Source of the DNA: Ectopseudomonas composti
GTDB taxonomy: Bacteria > Pseudomonadota > Gammaproteobacteria > Pseudomonadales > Pseudomonadaceae
DNA: 64,000 bases
NCBI RefSeq assembly: GCF_900115475.1
Contig: NZ_FOWP01000006.1
Coordinates: 248,001-312,000 of the forward strand
Direction of reading: 5' to 3'
Shown here one piece after another: positions 8,828-19,085 of the stretch. How positions within the stretch are numbered: the first letter of the stretch is position 1; each line of letters opens with the position of its first letter. The notes below the pieces were generated by a model. It made no database searches and was not told the origin of the DNA. It worked only from the letters and a program-made list of their open reading frames with translations. The position numbers were made by a program, and so were the translations under genes.

Positions 8828-8903
8828 TTGGGCGGAGAGACTCGAATTCTCACACCTGTGAACTTGAGTGTGTTCAGGTGGCACCTTTTACCGCCACTCC
8901 CGC
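8828..8903 (-). pseudogene. tRNA-Leu-like relic
   Basis: Read on the minus strand, this 76-base stretch starts GCGGGAGTGGCGG and ends with a T-arm-like GAGAA-TTCGAGT-CTCTC and CGCCC, closely resembling the 5' and 3' parts of tRNA-Leu. A 5-bp stem TGAAC/GTTCA stands where the anticodon arm would be, but its loop has 8 bases and no sensible anticodon. The acceptor stem pairs only in its middle (GGG/CCC), the long variable arm of tRNA-Leu is missing and there is no CCA. It is therefore not a working tRNA; I read it as a degenerate remnant. Confidence 0.45.
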
Positions 8904-9062
8904 GAAGGCCGGAGTCTAGGTGCTTCGAGATATCTGGATGTCCGCCTGCGTAGGGCAGCGCTTGCGCTGAACGCACTTCAGTGCGGTCTGAAGTAGGGCG
9001 GGCGCAGCGAGTAATGACGACTGTTTTAGATCATCCCCCGAAGTAGAAAACTGGAGTTGAAT

Positions 9063-9812
9063 ATGGCCGGTCATTCCAAATGGGCCAACATCAAGCACCG
9101 CAAGGGGCGTCAGGACGCCAAGCGCGGCAAGATCTTCACCAAGCTGATTCGTGAGCTGACGGTCGCCGCCAAGCATGGCGGCCCGATCCCGGCGGACAAC
9201 CCGCGTCTGCGTCTGGCCGTCGACAAGGCGCTGACCAACAACATGTCGCGTGACGTGATTGACCGCGCCATCGCTCGTGGTGCCGGTAACAACGAAGCCG
9301 ACAACGTCGTCGAGTTCAGCTACGAAGGGTATGCGCCGAGCGGCGTGGCGATCATCGTCGAGGTGATGACCGACAACCGCAATCGCACCGCCGCCGAAGT
9401 GCGCCATGCCTTCACCAAGTGCGGTGGCAACCTGGGTACTGACGGTTCGGTTGCCTACATGTTCGACCGCAAGGGGCAAATCAGCTTCGCGCCGGGTGTA
9501 GATGAAGATGCCCTGATGGAGGCCGCGCTGGAGGCCGGTGCTGATGACGTGGAAATGGGCGAGGACGGTTCGGGCCTGGTGTCCACCAGCTTCACCGATT
9601 TTCATGCCGTCAACGAAGCGCTGAGCTCGGCTGGTTTCAAGGCCGAGGAGGCGGAAATCGCCATGATCCCCTCGATCAGTGCGCCGATCACCGATCTGGA
9701 GACCGCGCAGAAGGTGTTCAAGCTGATCGACATGCTCGAAGATCTGGACGATGTACAGAACGTCTACCACAACGCTGAAATTGCCGACGAGATCATGGAG
9801 CAGTTGGGCTGA
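9063..9812 (+). CDS. yebC: YebC/PmpR family regulator/translation factor
   Basis: 249 residues, full length for the YebC/TACO1 family, opening with the hallmark [14 protein letters not shown]. In P. aeruginosa the orthologue (PmpR, PA0964) is reported as a negative regulator of quinolone signalling; family members are also implicated in helping ribosomes through polyproline stretches. ATG at 9063 is chosen because the family always starts with MAGHSKW and a GGAG lies six bases upstream. It lies between aspS and ruvC, the usual gammaproteobacterial neighbourhood, but a strong terminator separates it from ruvC. Confidence 0.95.
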   Translation: MAGHSKWANIKHRKGRQDAKRGKIFTKLIRELTVAAKHGGPIPADNPRLRLAVDKALTNNMSRDVIDRAIARGAGNNEADNVVEFSYEGYAPSGVAIIVEVMTDNRNRTAAEVRHAFTKCGGNLGTDGSVAYMFDRKGQISFAPGVDEDALMEAALEAGADDVEMGEDGSGLVSTSFTDFHAVNEALSSAGFKAEEAEIAMIPSISAPITDLETAQKVFKLIDMLEDLDDVQNVYHNAEIADEIMEQLG

Positions 9813-9849
9813 GGCTCGGGCCTCTAACGAACTGGATTCAGGATTCGAC

Positions 9850-9886
9850 AAAGCCGGAAGCGCTGCATGGCGCTTCCGGCTTTTTT
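9850..9886 (+). terminator. Terminator of yebC
   Basis: Perfect stem GCCGGAAGCGC/GCGCTTCCGGC (9853-9863 with 9870-9880), flanked by A and T runs, followed by six T. Confidence 0.9.
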
Positions 9887-9966
9887 CATCAGGCGAGCGC
9901 GTGGCGGATGACGTTGCCGAGGGCGGCCCGTATACTCGCCAACTGGATAAATAGACAGTTGCTGAT

Positions 9967-10491
9967 ATGACCCTGATTCTAGGAATCGATCCAGGCTCGC
10001 GCATTACTGGTTACGGTGTGGTGCGTGACACCGGGCGTGGCTGCGAGTACGTGGCGTCGGGCTGCATTCGCACCGGCAACGGACCGCTGGCCGAGCGCCT
10101 GCAGATCGTCTTTCGCGGGGTCAGCGAGGTGATTCGCACCCATGGCCCGGTGACCATGGGTATCGAACAGGTGTTCATGGCGCGTAATGCCGACTCGGCG
10201 CTCAAGCTGGGGCAGGCACGTGGTGCCGCCATCGTCGCCGCCGTGGAGGCTGGGCTGGAAGTCAGTGAGTACACCGCCACCCAGGTCAAGCAGGCCGTGG
10301 TCGGTACGGGCGCGGCGGATAAACAGCAGGTGATGATGATGGTCATGCACCTGCTCAAGCTGGTGCAGAAACCGCAGATCGACGCCTCCGATGCTCTGGG
10401 TATCGCGTTGTGCCATGCGCACCACCGGCAGAGTCTCATTCCTCATGGGTTGGCCGGCGCCAAGCGGCGTGGCGGTCGTCTTCGTTTGTAA
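9967..10491 (+). CDS. ruvC: Holliday-junction endonuclease RuvC
   Basis: 174 residues, usual length. The four catalytic acidic residues are in place: D8 (GIDPG), E67 (GIEQVF), D139 and D142 (DASDALG), equal to E. coli D7/E66/D138/D141. RuvC is a dimer that nicks Holliday junctions symmetrically together with RuvAB during recombination repair. It is first of three closely spaced genes (21 bases to ruvA). A TATACT at 9931-9936 could be its -10 box; no LexA box was recognised, in line with pseudomonads where ruvCAB need not be SOS-regulated. Confidence 0.97.
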   Translation: MTLILGIDPGSRITGYGVVRDTGRGCEYVASGCIRTGNGPLAERLQIVFRGVSEVIRTHGPVTMGIEQVFMARNADSALKLGQARGAAIVAAVEAGLEVSEYTATQVKQAVVGTGAADKQQVMMMVMHLLKLVQKPQIDASDALGIALCHAHHRQSLIPHGLAGAKRRGGRLRL

Positions 10492-10512
10492 TCGAATCAA
10501 AGGAAAACAGCG

Positions 10513-11118
10513 GTGATCGGACGTTTGCGCGGCACCCTGGCGGAGAAGCAGCCGCCGCATTTGCTTCTGGATGTGAATGGCGTCGGTTATGAGCTGGAAG
10601 TCCCGATGACCACCCTTTATCGTCTGCCGGCAGTGGGTGAGCCGTTGTCGCTGCACACCCACCAGGTGGTGCGTGAGGATGCGCATCTGCTGTATGGCTT
10701 CTTCGAAAAGCGCGAGCGCGAGCTGTTTCGCGAGCTGATCCGTCTCAATGGGGTTGGCCCTAAGCTGGCGCTGGCCTTGATGTCGGGGCTGGAAGTCGAT
10801 GAGCTGGTGCGCTGCGTGCAGGCCCAGGACACGGCGGCGCTGGTCAAGGTGCCCGGTGTCGGCAAGAAAACCGCCGAGCGTTTGTTGGTCGAGCTCAAGG
10901 ATCGCTTCAAGGCCTGGGAGTCGATTCCGTCCATTGCTCCCTTGGTGGTTGAACCTCAACTGGCTCAGGCAGTCTCAAGCGCGGAGAATGACGCCGTCAG
11001 TGCCCTCATCTCCCTCGGTTACAAGCCGCAGGAGGCCAGTCGAGCCGTTGCTGCTGTCAAGGAGGATGGTATGAGCAGTGAAGATTTGATCCGACGCGCC
11101 CTGCGCGGCATGGTTTAG
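10513..11118 (+). CDS. ruvA: Holliday-junction DNA helicase subunit RuvA
   Basis: 201 residues. An N-terminal OB-like domain (1-65), two helix-hairpin-helix motifs (LNGVGPKLA near 78-86 and [12 protein letters not shown] near 113-124) and the C-terminal RuvB-binding domain (about 155-201) are clear. It binds four-way junctions as a tetramer and loads RuvB. The start is a GTG after AAAGGAAAACAGC. It is followed 13 bases later by ruvB. Confidence 0.97.
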   Translation: MIGRLRGTLAEKQPPHLLLDVNGVGYELEVPMTTLYRLPAVGEPLSLHTHQVVREDAHLLYGFFEKRERELFRELIRLNGVGPKLALALMSGLEVDELVRCVQAQDTAALVKVPGVGKKTAERLLVELKDRFKAWESIPSIAPLVVEPQLAQAVSSAENDAVSALISLGYKPQEASRAVAAVKEDGMSSEDLIRRALRGMV

Positions 11119-11131
11119 TGGAACCCTATTG

Positions 11132-12184
11132 ATGATCGAAGCTGATCGCCTGATCACCGCCAGCCCACGCGAGCGCGAAGAGCAGCAGGACAGGGCCATT
11201 CGTCCACTGCGCCTGGCCGACTACATCGGTCAGCCCGTCGTGCGTGAACAGATGGCGTTATTCATTCAGGCTGCACGGGGCAGGGCGGAAGCGCTCGACC
11301 ATACGCTGATCTTCGGTCCGCCAGGTCTGGGCAAGACCACCCTGGCCCATATCATCGCCGAGGAAATGGGCAGCTCGATCAAGAGCACCTCCGGTCCGGT
11401 ACTTGAGCGTCCCGGCGATCTGGCGGCGCTGCTGACCAACCTGGAAAGCGGCGATGTGCTGTTCATCGACGAAATTCATCGCCTTTCCCCGGTGGTCGAA
11501 GAAGTGCTGTATCCGGCCATGGAAGACTTCCAGCTCGACATCATGATCGGCGAAGGCCCTGCGGCGCGCTCGATCAAGCTGGATCTACCACCCTTTACCC
11601 TGGTTGGTGCCACTACGCGTGCCGGCATGCTGACCAACCCGCTGCGTGATCGCTTCGGCATCGTCCAGCGCCTGGAGTTCTACGGCATCGACGACCTGGC
11701 CACCATCGTCTCTCGCTCCGCCGGGATTCTCGGCCTGCCCATCGAGGCCAAGGGTGCCTATGAAATCGCCCGTCGCGCGCGTGGTACGCCGCGTATCGCC
11801 AACCGTCTGTTGCGCCGTGTGCGTGACTTCGCCGAAGTGCGTGGTAACGGTCATATCACGCAGTTGATCGCTGATCAGGCGCTGAATCTGCTGGACGTCG
11901 ATGAGCGCGGTTTCGACCATTCCGACCGTCGTCTGCTGCTGGCCATGATCGAGAAGTTTGACGGCGGTCCGGTGGGGCTCGATAGCCTGGCGGCGGCCAT
12001 TGGCGAAGAGCGTCATACCATCGAGGACGTGCTCGAGCCTTACCTGATTCAGCAGGGCTACATGATGCGCACGCCGCGAGGTCGCGTGGTCAATCGTCAT
12101 GCCTACCTGCACTTCGGGCTGAATATCCCGAAGCGTGCCGGAGAGCAGCCAAGTGGCGATCATTTATCGGCAGGTGACGAATGA
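11132..12184 (+). CDS. ruvB: Holliday-junction branch-migration ATPase RuvB
   Basis: 350 residues. AAA+ ATPase with Walker [10 protein letters not shown], Walker B DEIH, a sensor-1 region in [20 protein letters not shown] and the C-terminal winged-helix domain. It forms hexameric rings that drive branch migration on RuvA-bound junctions. ATG 11132 (MIEADRL) is chosen over the TTG one codon earlier, because orthologues begin MIE.DRLI. Last gene of the ruvCAB operon; ybgC begins 53 bases on. Confidence 0.97.
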   Translation: MIEADRLITASPREREEQQDRAIRPLRLADYIGQPVVREQMALFIQAARGRAEALDHTLIFGPPGLGKTTLAHIIAEEMGSSIKSTSGPVLERPGDLAALLTNLESGDVLFIDEIHRLSPVVEEVLYPAMEDFQLDIMIGEGPAARSIKLDLPPFTLVGATTRAGMLTNPLRDRFGIVQRLEFYGIDDLATIVSRSAGILGLPIEAKGAYEIARRARGTPRIANRLLRRVRDFAEVRGNGHITQLIADQALNLLDVDERGFDHSDRRLLLAMIEKFDGGPVGLDSLAAAIGEERHTIEDVLEPYLIQQGYMMRTPRGRVVNRHAYLHFGLNIPKRAGEQPSGDHLSAGDE

Positions 12185-12237
12185 CGAAAAAATTGTTACC
12201 AGCCCGGATTGGCAAGCAGCAGGCCGGGGACTAGAGT

Positions 12238-12690
12238 ATGCGCGCGCCAAACGAAGTGCAGCCGTTCAGCCACCGCTGCCGGGTCTATTACGAAGACACC
12301 GATGCGGGCGGCATCGTCTACTACGTCAACTACCTCAAATTCATGGAGCGGGCTCGCACCGAGCGCCTGCGTGAGCTGGGTTATGCCCAGTCGACGCTTG
12401 CTGGTGAGGGCCTGTTGTTCGTTGTGCATTCTGCCGAGGCGCGTTATCACGCGCCGGCGCGTCTGGATGACGAACTGGTGATCAGCGCCGATGTGATCGA
12501 ATTGAACCGTGCCAGCCTGCGTTTTCGTCAACAGGTCAGGCGGGCTGCGGATGATGTGCTGCTCTGTGAAGGGCAGTTTCTGGTGGCCTGTGTGCGCGCC
12601 GACAACTTGAAACCCCGGGCCATCCCCGACACCCTGCGACATGCGTTCGCCGGGACGCAGGCGCCGGGTTTAATTGCAGCAGGAGAGTAA
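12238..12690 (+). CDS. ybgC: Tol-Pal system acyl-CoA thioesterase YbgC
   Basis: 150 residues, 4-hydroxybenzoyl-CoA-type hotdog fold. The signature [19 protein letters not shown] holds the catalytic aspartate (D20 or nearby). YbgC hydrolyses short-chain acyl-CoA and associates with phospholipid-synthesis enzymes in E. coli. It is the conserved first gene of the tol-pal cluster; two bases separate it from tolQ, so co-transcription is very likely. Cytoplasmic. Confidence 0.93.
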   Translation: MRAPNEVQPFSHRCRVYYEDTDAGGIVYYVNYLKFMERARTERLRELGYAQSTLAGEGLLFVVHSAEARYHAPARLDDELVISADVIELNRASLRFRQQVRRAADDVLLCEGQFLVACVRADNLKPRAIPDTLRHAFAGTQAPGLIAAGE

Positions 12691-12692
12691 GC

Positions 12693-13388
12693 GTGGAAGC
12701 TAACGCCGTTGACCATATGTCGATGTGGAGTCTGATCAGTAACGCCAGCTTCGTGGTGCAGTTGGTGATGCTGACCCTGGTGGCCGCTTCGGTCATTTCC
12801 TGGGTGATGATCTTCCAGCGCAGTAATTCGATTCGCGCCGCCAAGCGTGCCCTGGACAACTTTGAGGATCGTTTCTGGTCCGGCATCGACCTGTCCAAGC
12901 TGTATCGCCAGGCGGGCAGCAACCCTGATCCGGACTCCGGTCTGGAGCAGATCTTCCGTGCAGGCTTCAAGGAGTTCTCCCGTCTGCGTCAGCAGCAGGG
13001 CGTTGACCCGGATGCCGTGATGGACGGTGTGGCCCGTGCCATGCGTGTGGCCATCTCACGCGAGGAAGAGAAGCTGGAAACCGCGTTGCCATTTCTCGCC
13101 ACTGTTGGTTCAACCAGTCCGTATATCGGTCTGTTCGGTACCGTATGGGGCATCATGAACTCCTTCCGCGGTCTGGCTCAGGTGCAGCAAGCCACGCTTG
13201 CCACCGTGGCACCGGGTATTGCCGAAGCGCTGATTGCTACCGCCATCGGTCTGTTCGCAGCGATTCCGGCTGTTATCGCCTACAACCGCTTCTCTGCCCG
13301 CAGCGAGATGCTGATCGGTCGTTACTACACCTTCGCCGACGAGTTCCAGGCCATCCTGCACCGCAAAGTGCACACCTCGGAAGACTAA
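12693..13388 (+). CDS. tolQ: Tol-Pal energising channel protein TolQ
   Basis: 231 residues with three membrane segments (about 20-42, 135-160 and 170-195) and the family motif TVGSTSPYIGLFGTVWGIM. TolQ forms a pentamer around TolR and uses the proton gradient to move TolA, as MotA/ExbB do. The start is GTG at 12693 after GGAGAG. TolR follows after 27 bases. Confidence 0.96.
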   Translation: MEANAVDHMSMWSLISNASFVVQLVMLTLVAASVISWVMIFQRSNSIRAAKRALDNFEDRFWSGIDLSKLYRQAGSNPDPDSGLEQIFRAGFKEFSRLRQQQGVDPDAVMDGVARAMRVAISREEEKLETALPFLATVGSTSPYIGLFGTVWGIMNSFRGLAQVQQATLATVAPGIAEALIATAIGLFAAIPAVIAYNRFSARSEMLIGRYYTFADEFQAILHRKVHTSED

Positions 13389-13415
13389 GGCGAGCGAAGA
13401 GGACAGGTTTTAACC

Positions 13416-13868
13416 ATGGCGAGAATTCGCAACAGACGCAAACCGGTCGCCGAGATGAACGTGGTGCCCTACATCGACGTGATGTTGGTACTGCTGGTCA
13501 TCTTCATGGTCACCGCACCGATGCTCAATCAGGGGGTCAAGGTCGACTTGCCCAAGGTCAGCAGTGAAGCGCTGCCGCAGGACAACGACGCGCAGGTACT
13601 GACCATCTCGATCAAGGCCGACAAGACCTACTACTGGAACATGGGTAGCGAGGTCGACGTCGACACCGAACAGGAGCGCGCCTCCACGCTGCCGCAGATG
13701 ACTCAGGCAGTTTCGGCGATCATTGCCGAGAATCGTCGTCAGGGTAAGAAGGTGCAAGTATTCGTGCGTGGCGACAAGTCGGTGGATTACGGCACCGTGA
13801 TGGCGGCCATGGGTGGCTTGCAGCAGGCCGACGTCGGTAACGTCGGATTGATTACCGAGGCTCCCTGA
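13416..13868 (+). CDS. tolR: Tol-Pal proton-channel protein TolR
   Basis: 150 residues: a short cytoplasmic tail, one membrane helix (about 17-38) with the proton-relay aspartate in PYIDVMLVLLVIF (D21), and a periplasmic ExbD-type domain with possible peptidoglycan contact. It works inside the TolQ pentamer. The stop overlaps the tolA start (TGATG), indicating coupled translation. Confidence 0.96.
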   Translation: MARIRNRRKPVAEMNVVPYIDVMLVLLVIFMVTAPMLNQGVKVDLPKVSSEALPQDNDAQVLTISIKADKTYYWNMGSEVDVDTEQERASTLPQMTQAVSAIIAENRRQGKKVQVFVRGDKSVDYGTVMAAMGGLQQADVGNVGLITEAP

Positions 13869-14851
13869 TGCAGCAAACCGAGCGTCCGCAATCGGAAAGC
13901 TATTTCTGGCCAATCGTCTGGGCCGTGGGTTTGCACGTCCTGATGTTCGCCATGCTGTTCGTCAGCTTCGCCTTCACCCCGGAACTGCCGCCAGCGCGCC
14001 CGGTGGTACAGGCTACCCTGTATCAGTTGCAGTCGCAGAGCCAGGCCACCACGCAAACCACGCAAAAGGTGGCGGGCGAAGCGCAGAAGACTTCTGCTCC
14101 GCAGTTCGAGACCGAAAGGCTGGAACAGAAGAAGGCTGAAGAGCAGAAGCAGGCTCAGGCCGAGGCACAGAAGGTAGCCGCGGCCAAGAAAGCCGAGGAA
14201 CAAAAGCAGGCTGAAGAGGCTCGAAAGGCCGACGCAGCGAAGAAAGCCGAGACCGAGAAGGCCGCCGAGCAGCAGCGCCAGGCGGATATCGCCAAGAAGC
14301 GTGCCGAGGAAGAGGCGAAGAAAAAAGCCGCTGAGGACGCCAAGAAGAAGGCTGCCGAGGACGCGAAGAAGAAAGCAGCGGAAGAGGCCAAGAAAAAGGC
14401 TGCTGCCGAGGCTGCGAAGAAGAAAGCCGCCGAGGATGCCAAACGCAAGGCTGAAGATGCACGGCGCAAGGCCGCCGAGGATCAGAAGGCGGCAGCGTTG
14501 GCAGAATTGCTGTCGGACAACGTGCAGAACCAGCAGGCCCTGGCCGAGACGCATGGCGACCAGGTAGCCGGCAACCTTGATGATCTGATCATCAAGCTGA
14601 TCACCGAGAACTGGCAGCGACCGATGTCGGCGCGCCGTGGCATGAGCGTCGAGCTGCTGATTCAGATGCTACCCGACGGCACCGTGACCAACGCCAGCGT
14701 ATCGCGCTCCAGTGGCGATGCGCCGTTCGATAACTCGGCCGTGGCTGCAGTGCGTAACGTCGGGCGTATTCCCGAGATGCAACAATTGGATCGCGCTACC
14801 TTCGACCGTATGTACAGGCAGCGTCGCGTTATTTTCAAACCGGAGGATTGA
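13868..14851 (+). CDS. tolA: Tol-Pal trans-periplasmic protein TolA
   Basis: 327 residues in the classic three parts: an inner-membrane anchor (about 13-35), a long Ala/Lys/Glu helical rod (about 60-215) built from degenerate KKAAEDA-type repeats, and a globular C-terminal domain (about 225-327) that contacts TolB and Pal. The repeat tract is prone to length change by slippage. It spans the periplasm and transmits TolQR energy to the outer membrane during division. Confidence 0.95.
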   Translation: MQQTERPQSESYFWPIVWAVGLHVLMFAMLFVSFAFTPELPPARPVVQATLYQLQSQSQATTQTTQKVAGEAQKTSAPQFETERLEQKKAEEQKQAQAEAQKVAAAKKAEEQKQAEEARKADAAKKAETEKAAEQQRQADIAKKRAEEEAKKKAAEDAKKKAAEDAKKKAAEEAKKKAAAEAAKKKAAEDAKRKAEDARRKAAEDQKAAALAELLSDNVQNQQALAETHGDQVAGNLDDLIIKLITENWQRPMSARRGMSVELLIQMLPDGTVTNASVSRSSGDAPFDNSAVAAVRNVGRIPEMQQLDRATFDRMYRQRRVIFKPED

Positions 14852-14856
14852 GCTCT

Positions 14857-16155
14857 GTGAATACCCTGATTCGTATCGCCCTGCTGGGGCTGGTCATGCT
14901 GGTCGGTAGCGTCCAGGCGGCCGATCCGCTGGTGATTTCCCAAGGCGCTGACCGTGCCACCCCTATCGCCGTCGTGCCTTTCGGCTGGCAGGGTGGTTCG
15001 GTACTGCCCGAGGACATGTCGCAGATCATCGGCAATGACCTGCGCAACTCCGGCTACTTCGAGCCCATCCCGCGGCAAAACATGATCAGTCTGCCGACCC
15101 AGGCCGGCGAAGTCATTTATCGCGACTGGAAAGCACTGGGAGCCCAGTACGTGCTGGTGGGTAACATCGTGCCCAACGGTGGTCGCTTGCAGATTCAATA
15201 TGCGCTGTTCAACGTCAACACCGAGCAGCAGGTCATGACCGGCAATGTCGGTGGTGGTACCGACCAACTGCGCGACATGGCTCACCATATCGCCGATCAG
15301 TCGTTCGAGAAGCTCACTGGTGTCAAGGGTGCGTTCTCCACGCGCATGCTCTACGTCACTGCAGAGCGCATGGGGACCAACAACACCCGTTATACCCTGC
15401 AGCGCTCCGACTACGATGGTGCTCGTGCGGTGACCCTGCTGCAGTCGCGTGAGCCGATCCTGTCGCCATCTTTCGCGCCCGATGGTCGTCGTATTGCGTA
15501 CGTGTCGTTCGAGCAGCGCCGTCCGCGCATCTTCGTGCAGCACATCGATACCGGCCGCCGCGAGCAGATCACCAATTTCGAAGGTCTCAATGGTGCGCCC
15601 GCCTGGTCTCCGGATGGCAGTCGCCTGGCCTTCGTACTGTCCAAAGATGGCAACCCAGAAATTTATGTGATGGATATGGGCAGCCGGCAGACACGTCGAG
15701 TCACCAACCATTACGCCATCGATACCGAACCCTTCTGGGGCAAGGATGGTCAGACCCTTTACTTCACCTCGGATCGTGCGGGTAAACCGCAGATCTACAA
15801 GACCAACATCAATAGCGGGGCAGTGGAGCGAGTGACCTTCGTCGGTAACTACAACGCCAACCCGAAATTGTCGGCGGATGAGAAAACCCTGGTGATGATC
15901 CATCGCCAGGATGGTTTTACCGTGTTCAAGGTGGCTGCACAGGACCTGGAAACCAACCGTTTGCGCATACTTTCAGACACAAGTTTGGATGAGTCGCCCA
16001 CTGTTGCGCCCAATGGCACCATGCTAATCTACGCCACCCGCCAGCAGGGCCGGGGAGTCTTGATGTTAGCGTCCACCAATGGACGTGTGAGGCTCCCTCT
16101 TCCTACCGCTCAAGGCGAAGTTCGAGAGCCTTCTTGGTCCCCTTACCTGAACTGA
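14857..16155 (+). CDS. tolB: Tol-Pal periplasmic beta-propeller TolB
   Basis: 432 residues. Signal peptide about 1-20 (cut after VQA), an N-terminal anticodon-binding-like domain to about 160, then a six-bladed propeller with WD40-like repeats such as [17 protein letters not shown] and [19 protein letters not shown] at 14857 is chosen because CGGAGGA lies nine bases upstream; a TTG at 14848 abuts that ribosome site and is unlikely. TolB switches between Pal-bound and TolA-bound states. Confidence 0.94.
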   Translation: MNTLIRIALLGLVMLVGSVQAADPLVISQGADRATPIAVVPFGWQGGSVLPEDMSQIIGNDLRNSGYFEPIPRQNMISLPTQAGEVIYRDWKALGAQYVLVGNIVPNGGRLQIQYALFNVNTEQQVMTGNVGGGTDQLRDMAHHIADQSFEKLTGVKGAFSTRMLYVTAERMGTNNTRYTLQRSDYDGARAVTLLQSREPILSPSFAPDGRRIAYVSFEQRRPRIFVQHIDTGRREQITNFEGLNGAPAWSPDGSRLAFVLSKDGNPEIYVMDMGSRQTRRVTNHYAIDTEPFWGKDGQTLYFTSDRAGKPQIYKTNINSGAVERVTFVGNYNANPKLSADEKTLVMIHRQDGFTVFKVAAQDLETNRLRILSDTSLDESPTVAPNGTMLIYATRQQGRGVLMLASTNGRVRLPLPTAQGEVREPSWSPYLN

Positions 16156-16209
16156 TGCGGCGCTACACCTTTTTGCTTAACACAACTGGGGTTCATTAGG
16201 AGTTACATG

Positions 16210-16707
16210 ATGGAAATGCTGAAATTCGGTAAGTTCGCTGCACTGTCCCTGGCTCTCGCCGTTGCCGTAGGTTGCTCCTCCAAAGGCGGCGACGCTGCTG
16301 GCGAAGGTGCTGTTGACCCGAACGCTGGTTACGGTGCCAACACTGGCGCTGTTGATGGCAGCCTGAGCGAAGAAGCTGCTCTGCGCGCTATCACCACCTT
16401 CTACTTCGAGTACGACAGCTCCGACCTGAAAGCCGAAGCCATGCGCGCTTTGGACGTACACGCCAAGGACCTGAAAGGCAACGGCGCTCGCGTCGTTCTG
16501 GAAGGCCACGCTGACGAGCGCGGTACCCGTGAGTACAACATGGCTCTGGGCGAGCGTCGTGCCAAGGCTGTTCAACGCTACCTGGTGCTGCAAGGCGTTT
16601 CCCCGGCTCAGCTGGAACTGGTTTCCTACGGCGAAGAGCGTCCGGTTGCCACTGGCAACGACGAGCAGTCCTGGGCTCAGAACCGTCGCGTAGAGCTGCG
16701 TAAGTAA
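16210..16707 (+). CDS. pal: Peptidoglycan-associated lipoprotein Pal/OprL
   Basis: 165 residues, nearly identical over its length to P. aeruginosa OprL. Signal peptide and lipobox AVAVGC (lipidated Cys22), a flexible linker, then an OmpA-like peptidoglycan-binding domain with [21 protein letters not shown]. It anchors the outer membrane to the wall. Two ATGs occur (16207, 16210); the second gives the known start MEMLKF and a 7-base spacing from AGGAG. It may also have its own promoter, as 54 bases separate it from tolB. Confidence 0.96.
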   Translation: MEMLKFGKFAALSLALAVAVGCSSKGGDAAGEGAVDPNAGYGANTGAVDGSLSEEAALRAITTFYFEYDSSDLKAEAMRALDVHAKDLKGNGARVVLEGHADERGTREYNMALGERRAKAVQRYLVLQGVSPAQLELVSYGEERPVATGNDEQSWAQNRRVELRK

Positions 16708-16713
16708 GCTGCC

Positions 16714-17526
16714 ATGCGAGATTGCCGTCGTATCCTGACCGTTCTGACGCTCGCCTTGCCGCTCGCGGCGATGGCGGAAGTTCCCGTACTGGAAAGCAGC
16801 TCCATGCAACAGGGCAGCAGCTATCCACCGGCGGGTTATGGTACGACCGGCTCCTCCGCCGGAGCGGGTGCGCAAGCGCCCGCTTCTGCGCAGGGTATGT
16901 TGTTCAACCAACTTGAGCAGATGCAGCAGGAAATTGCGCAACTGCGTGGCATGGTTGAAGAACAGCAAAATGAAATCCAGCGCCTCAAGCAGGAAGGTCT
17001 GGAGCGTTACCAGGATCTGGATCAACGTATTTCTTCCGGTGCTGCCGCCGGTGGAGCTCCCGCACAGAATTCAGCCGATGGTGCAGTAAGCGCCAATGGC
17101 ACGCCGACGCCGCCTGCCGCGCAACAGCAGGGCAGCGCCGAGCCGGGTGATCCGGCCAAGGAAAAACTCTATTACGATGCCGCCTTCGACCTGATCAAGG
17201 CCAAGGACTTCGACAAGGCATCGCAGGCATTCGCTGCCTTTCTCAATCGTTATCCCAGCAGCCAGTACGCCGGCAACGCGCAGTACTGGTTGGGTGAAGT
17301 GAATCTGGCCAAGGGCGACCTGCAAGCCGCCGGTCAGGCTTTTGCCAAGGTCAGCCAGGCCTACCCAAGCCACGCCAAGGTGCCGGATTCTCTGTTCAAA
17401 CTGGCCGATGTCGAGCGCCGCCTAGGTCACAACGACAAGGCCCGCGGTATTCTTCAGCAGGTCATCGCCCAGTATCCAGGCAGTTCGGCCGCTCAGTTGG
17501 CTCAGCGTGATCTGCAGCGCCTGTAA
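16714..17526 (+). CDS. cpoB: Cell-division coordinator CpoB (YbgF)
   Basis: 270 residues. Signal peptide about 1-21 (ends AMA), a glutamine-rich coiled coil at about 60-105 that trimerises, a Gly/Ala/Pro linker and a TPR domain (about 150-270) with YDAAFDLIKAKDFDKA, YWLGEVNLAKGD and LFKLADVERRLG repeats. CpoB links the Tol machine to PBP1B during septal wall synthesis. Its start lies six bases after pal, and a terminator follows, so it closes the tol-pal operon. Confidence 0.94.
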   Translation: MRDCRRILTVLTLALPLAAMAEVPVLESSSMQQGSSYPPAGYGTTGSSAGAGAQAPASAQGMLFNQLEQMQQEIAQLRGMVEEQQNEIQRLKQEGLERYQDLDQRISSGAAAGGAPAQNSADGAVSANGTPTPPAAQQQGSAEPGDPAKEKLYYDAAFDLIKAKDFDKASQAFAAFLNRYPSSQYAGNAQYWLGEVNLAKGDLQAAGQAFAKVSQAYPSHAKVPDSLFKLADVERRLGHNDKARGILQQVIAQYPGSSAAQLAQRDLQRL

Positions 17527-17544
17527 GCCTGAGTGTCATGAAAG

Positions 17545-17570
17545 AACCCGCGCCTGTCGCGGGTTTTTCT
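17545..17570 (+). terminator. Terminator of the tol-pal operon
   Basis: Perfect 8-bp stem AACCCGCG/CGCGGGTT with a 5-base loop, followed by TTTCTTTTCT. Confidence 0.9.
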
Positions 17571-17743
17571 TTTCTGTCGTTCAGCCACTTCCATTAGAAT
17601 GTGCGCTCGTGTGTGAGGCACGGTTTCAGCTCGGCTGACGTCCCTGCCTCCACGCTCTGTCGAATGCAGGCTCAGGCCTGTGTTCCTGTCTTTCAACGCA
17701 ACGGAGGCGGATGGCCTGTTTCGTCATCACGCACGTGGCTACC

Positions 17744-18391
17744 ATGCAAGAAACCCTGCGCATCACCGAGATTTTCTACTCGTTGCAGGGGGAGACGCGT
17801 ACCGCCGGCTTGCCGACAGTATTCGTGCGCCTGACCGGCTGCCCCCTGCGCTGTCAGTACTGTGACACTGCCTACGCCTTCAGTGGCGGCGAGATCGTCA
17901 CCCTGGACAGCATCCTTGACCAGGTAAGCGCCTATCGGCCGCGTTATGTCTGCGTCACCGGCGGCGAGCCGTTGGCCCAACCCAACTGCATTCCCCTGCT
18001 TACGCGTCTGTGCGACGCCGGCTATGAAGTGTCGCTGGAGACCAGTGGAGCGCTTGACGTATCCGCTGTCGACCCGCGGGTCAGCAAGGTGCTCGACCTG
18101 AAGACGCCAGGCTCGGCCGAAGTGCAGCGTAACCGCTACGAGAACATTCAGTGGCTGACCCGTAACGATCAGGTCAAGTTCGTCATCTGTTCGCGTGAGG
18201 ATTACGACTGGGCGGTATCCAAGCTGATCGAGCATGGCCTGGCAGCCCGTGCCGACGAGGTGCTGTTCTCGCCCAGCCATCAGCAGGTCGACGCTCGGGC
18301 GTTAGCGGAGTGGATAGTGGTGGACAACCTGCCAGTACGTCTGCAACTGCAGTTGCACAAGATCCTCTGGAACGACGAGCCAGGACATTGA
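17744..18391 (+). CDS. queE: 7-carboxy-7-deazaguanine synthase QueE
   Basis: 215-residue radical SAM enzyme with the iron-sulfur motif CPLRCQYC (C33, C37, C40) and the GGEP motif in [10 protein letters not shown]. It converts 6-carboxytetrahydropterin into 7-carboxy-7-deazaguanine, a step to preQ0/queuosine. ATG 17744 gives the family start [17 protein letters not shown]; an ATG at 17711 with a too-close GGAGG would add 11 residues and cannot be excluded. A TAGAAT at 17595-17600 may be the -10 box. queC follows after two bases. Confidence 0.94.
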   Translation: MQETLRITEIFYSLQGETRTAGLPTVFVRLTGCPLRCQYCDTAYAFSGGEIVTLDSILDQVSAYRPRYVCVTGGEPLAQPNCIPLLTRLCDAGYEVSLETSGALDVSAVDPRVSKVLDLKTPGSAEVQRNRYENIQWLTRNDQVKFVICSREDYDWAVSKLIEHGLAARADEVLFSPSHQQVDARALAEWIVVDNLPVRLQLQLHKILWNDEPGH

Positions 18392-18393
18392 AC

Positions 18394-19068
18394 ATGAGCG
18401 AAAAGAACGCGGTCATCCTCCTTTCCGGAGGGCTGGATTCGGCCACTGTGGTCGCCATGGCCAAGGCCGAAGGCTATACCTGCTACAGCATGAGTTTCGA
18501 CTACGGGCAGCGCCATCGCGCCGAGTTGCAGGCGGCCGAGCGTGTGGCTCGTCAGTTGGGCGTGGTCGAGCACAAGGTCATCGGCCTCAACCTCAATGGC
18601 ATCGGTGGCTCAGCGCTGACCGACAGTCGTATTGCGGTGCCCGAAGCGCCCACCGAGGGTATCCCTGCGACTTACGTGCCGGCGCGCAATACGGTGTTTC
18701 TGGCGCTCGCGCTGGGTTGGGCAGAGGTGCTGGAGGCGCGCGATATCTTCATCGGCGTCAATGCCGTGGATTACTCGGGCTACCCGGATTGCCGACCGGA
18801 GTTCGTCGAAGCCTTCGAGCGCATGGCCAACCTGGCGACCAAGGCCGGCGTGGAAGGGCAGGGCTTTACCATCCGCGCGCCGCTGCAGCAGATGAGCAAG
18901 GGCGAGATTATCCAGGCCGGTATGCGTTTGGGCGTGGATTACGCGCTGACGGTTTCCTGCTATCAGGCCGATGATGACGGCCGTGCCTGCGGCAAGTGCG
19001 ACAGCTGCCGTCTGCGCGCGGCCGGTTTCGCCGCTGCTGGCGTACCTGATGTAACCCGCTACTTCTAA
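18394..19068 (+). CDS. queC: 7-cyano-7-deazaguanine (preQ0) synthase QueC
   Basis: 224 residues. The ATP-pyrophosphatase PP-loop is SGGLDS (11-16), and four zinc-binding cysteines lie in [17 protein letters not shown] near the C-terminus. It turns 7-carboxy-7-deazaguanine plus ammonia and ATP into preQ0. It forms a two-gene operon with queE. A tRNA-Lys gene follows with its own promoter. Confidence 0.96.
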   Translation: MSEKNAVILLSGGLDSATVVAMAKAEGYTCYSMSFDYGQRHRAELQAAERVARQLGVVEHKVIGLNLNGIGGSALTDSRIAVPEAPTEGIPATYVPARNTVFLALALGWAEVLEARDIFIGVNAVDYSGYPDCRPEFVEAFERMANLATKAGVEGQGFTIRAPLQQMSKGEIIQAGMRLGVDYALTVSCYQADDDGRACGKCDSCRLRAAGFAAAGVPDVTRYF

Positions 19069-19085
19069 AAAGTTTTCGCGAAGTG

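Noticed and set aside
8828-8903. Functional tRNA-Leu gene
   Set aside because: Acceptor stem, anticodon loop, variable arm and CCA are all defective; kept only as a relic.
14100-14480. Tandem repeat array or CRISPR-like pattern
   Set aside because: The repeats are the Ala/Lys/Glu rod of TolA within an intact reading frame.
14662-15903. 413-codon frame opposite tolA/tolB
   Set aside because: Crosses two well-defined genes; no ribosome site or family match.
17571-17743. preQ1 riboswitch upstream of queE
   Set aside because: Searched for the short A-rich pseudoknot pattern of preQ1 aptamers; not seen.
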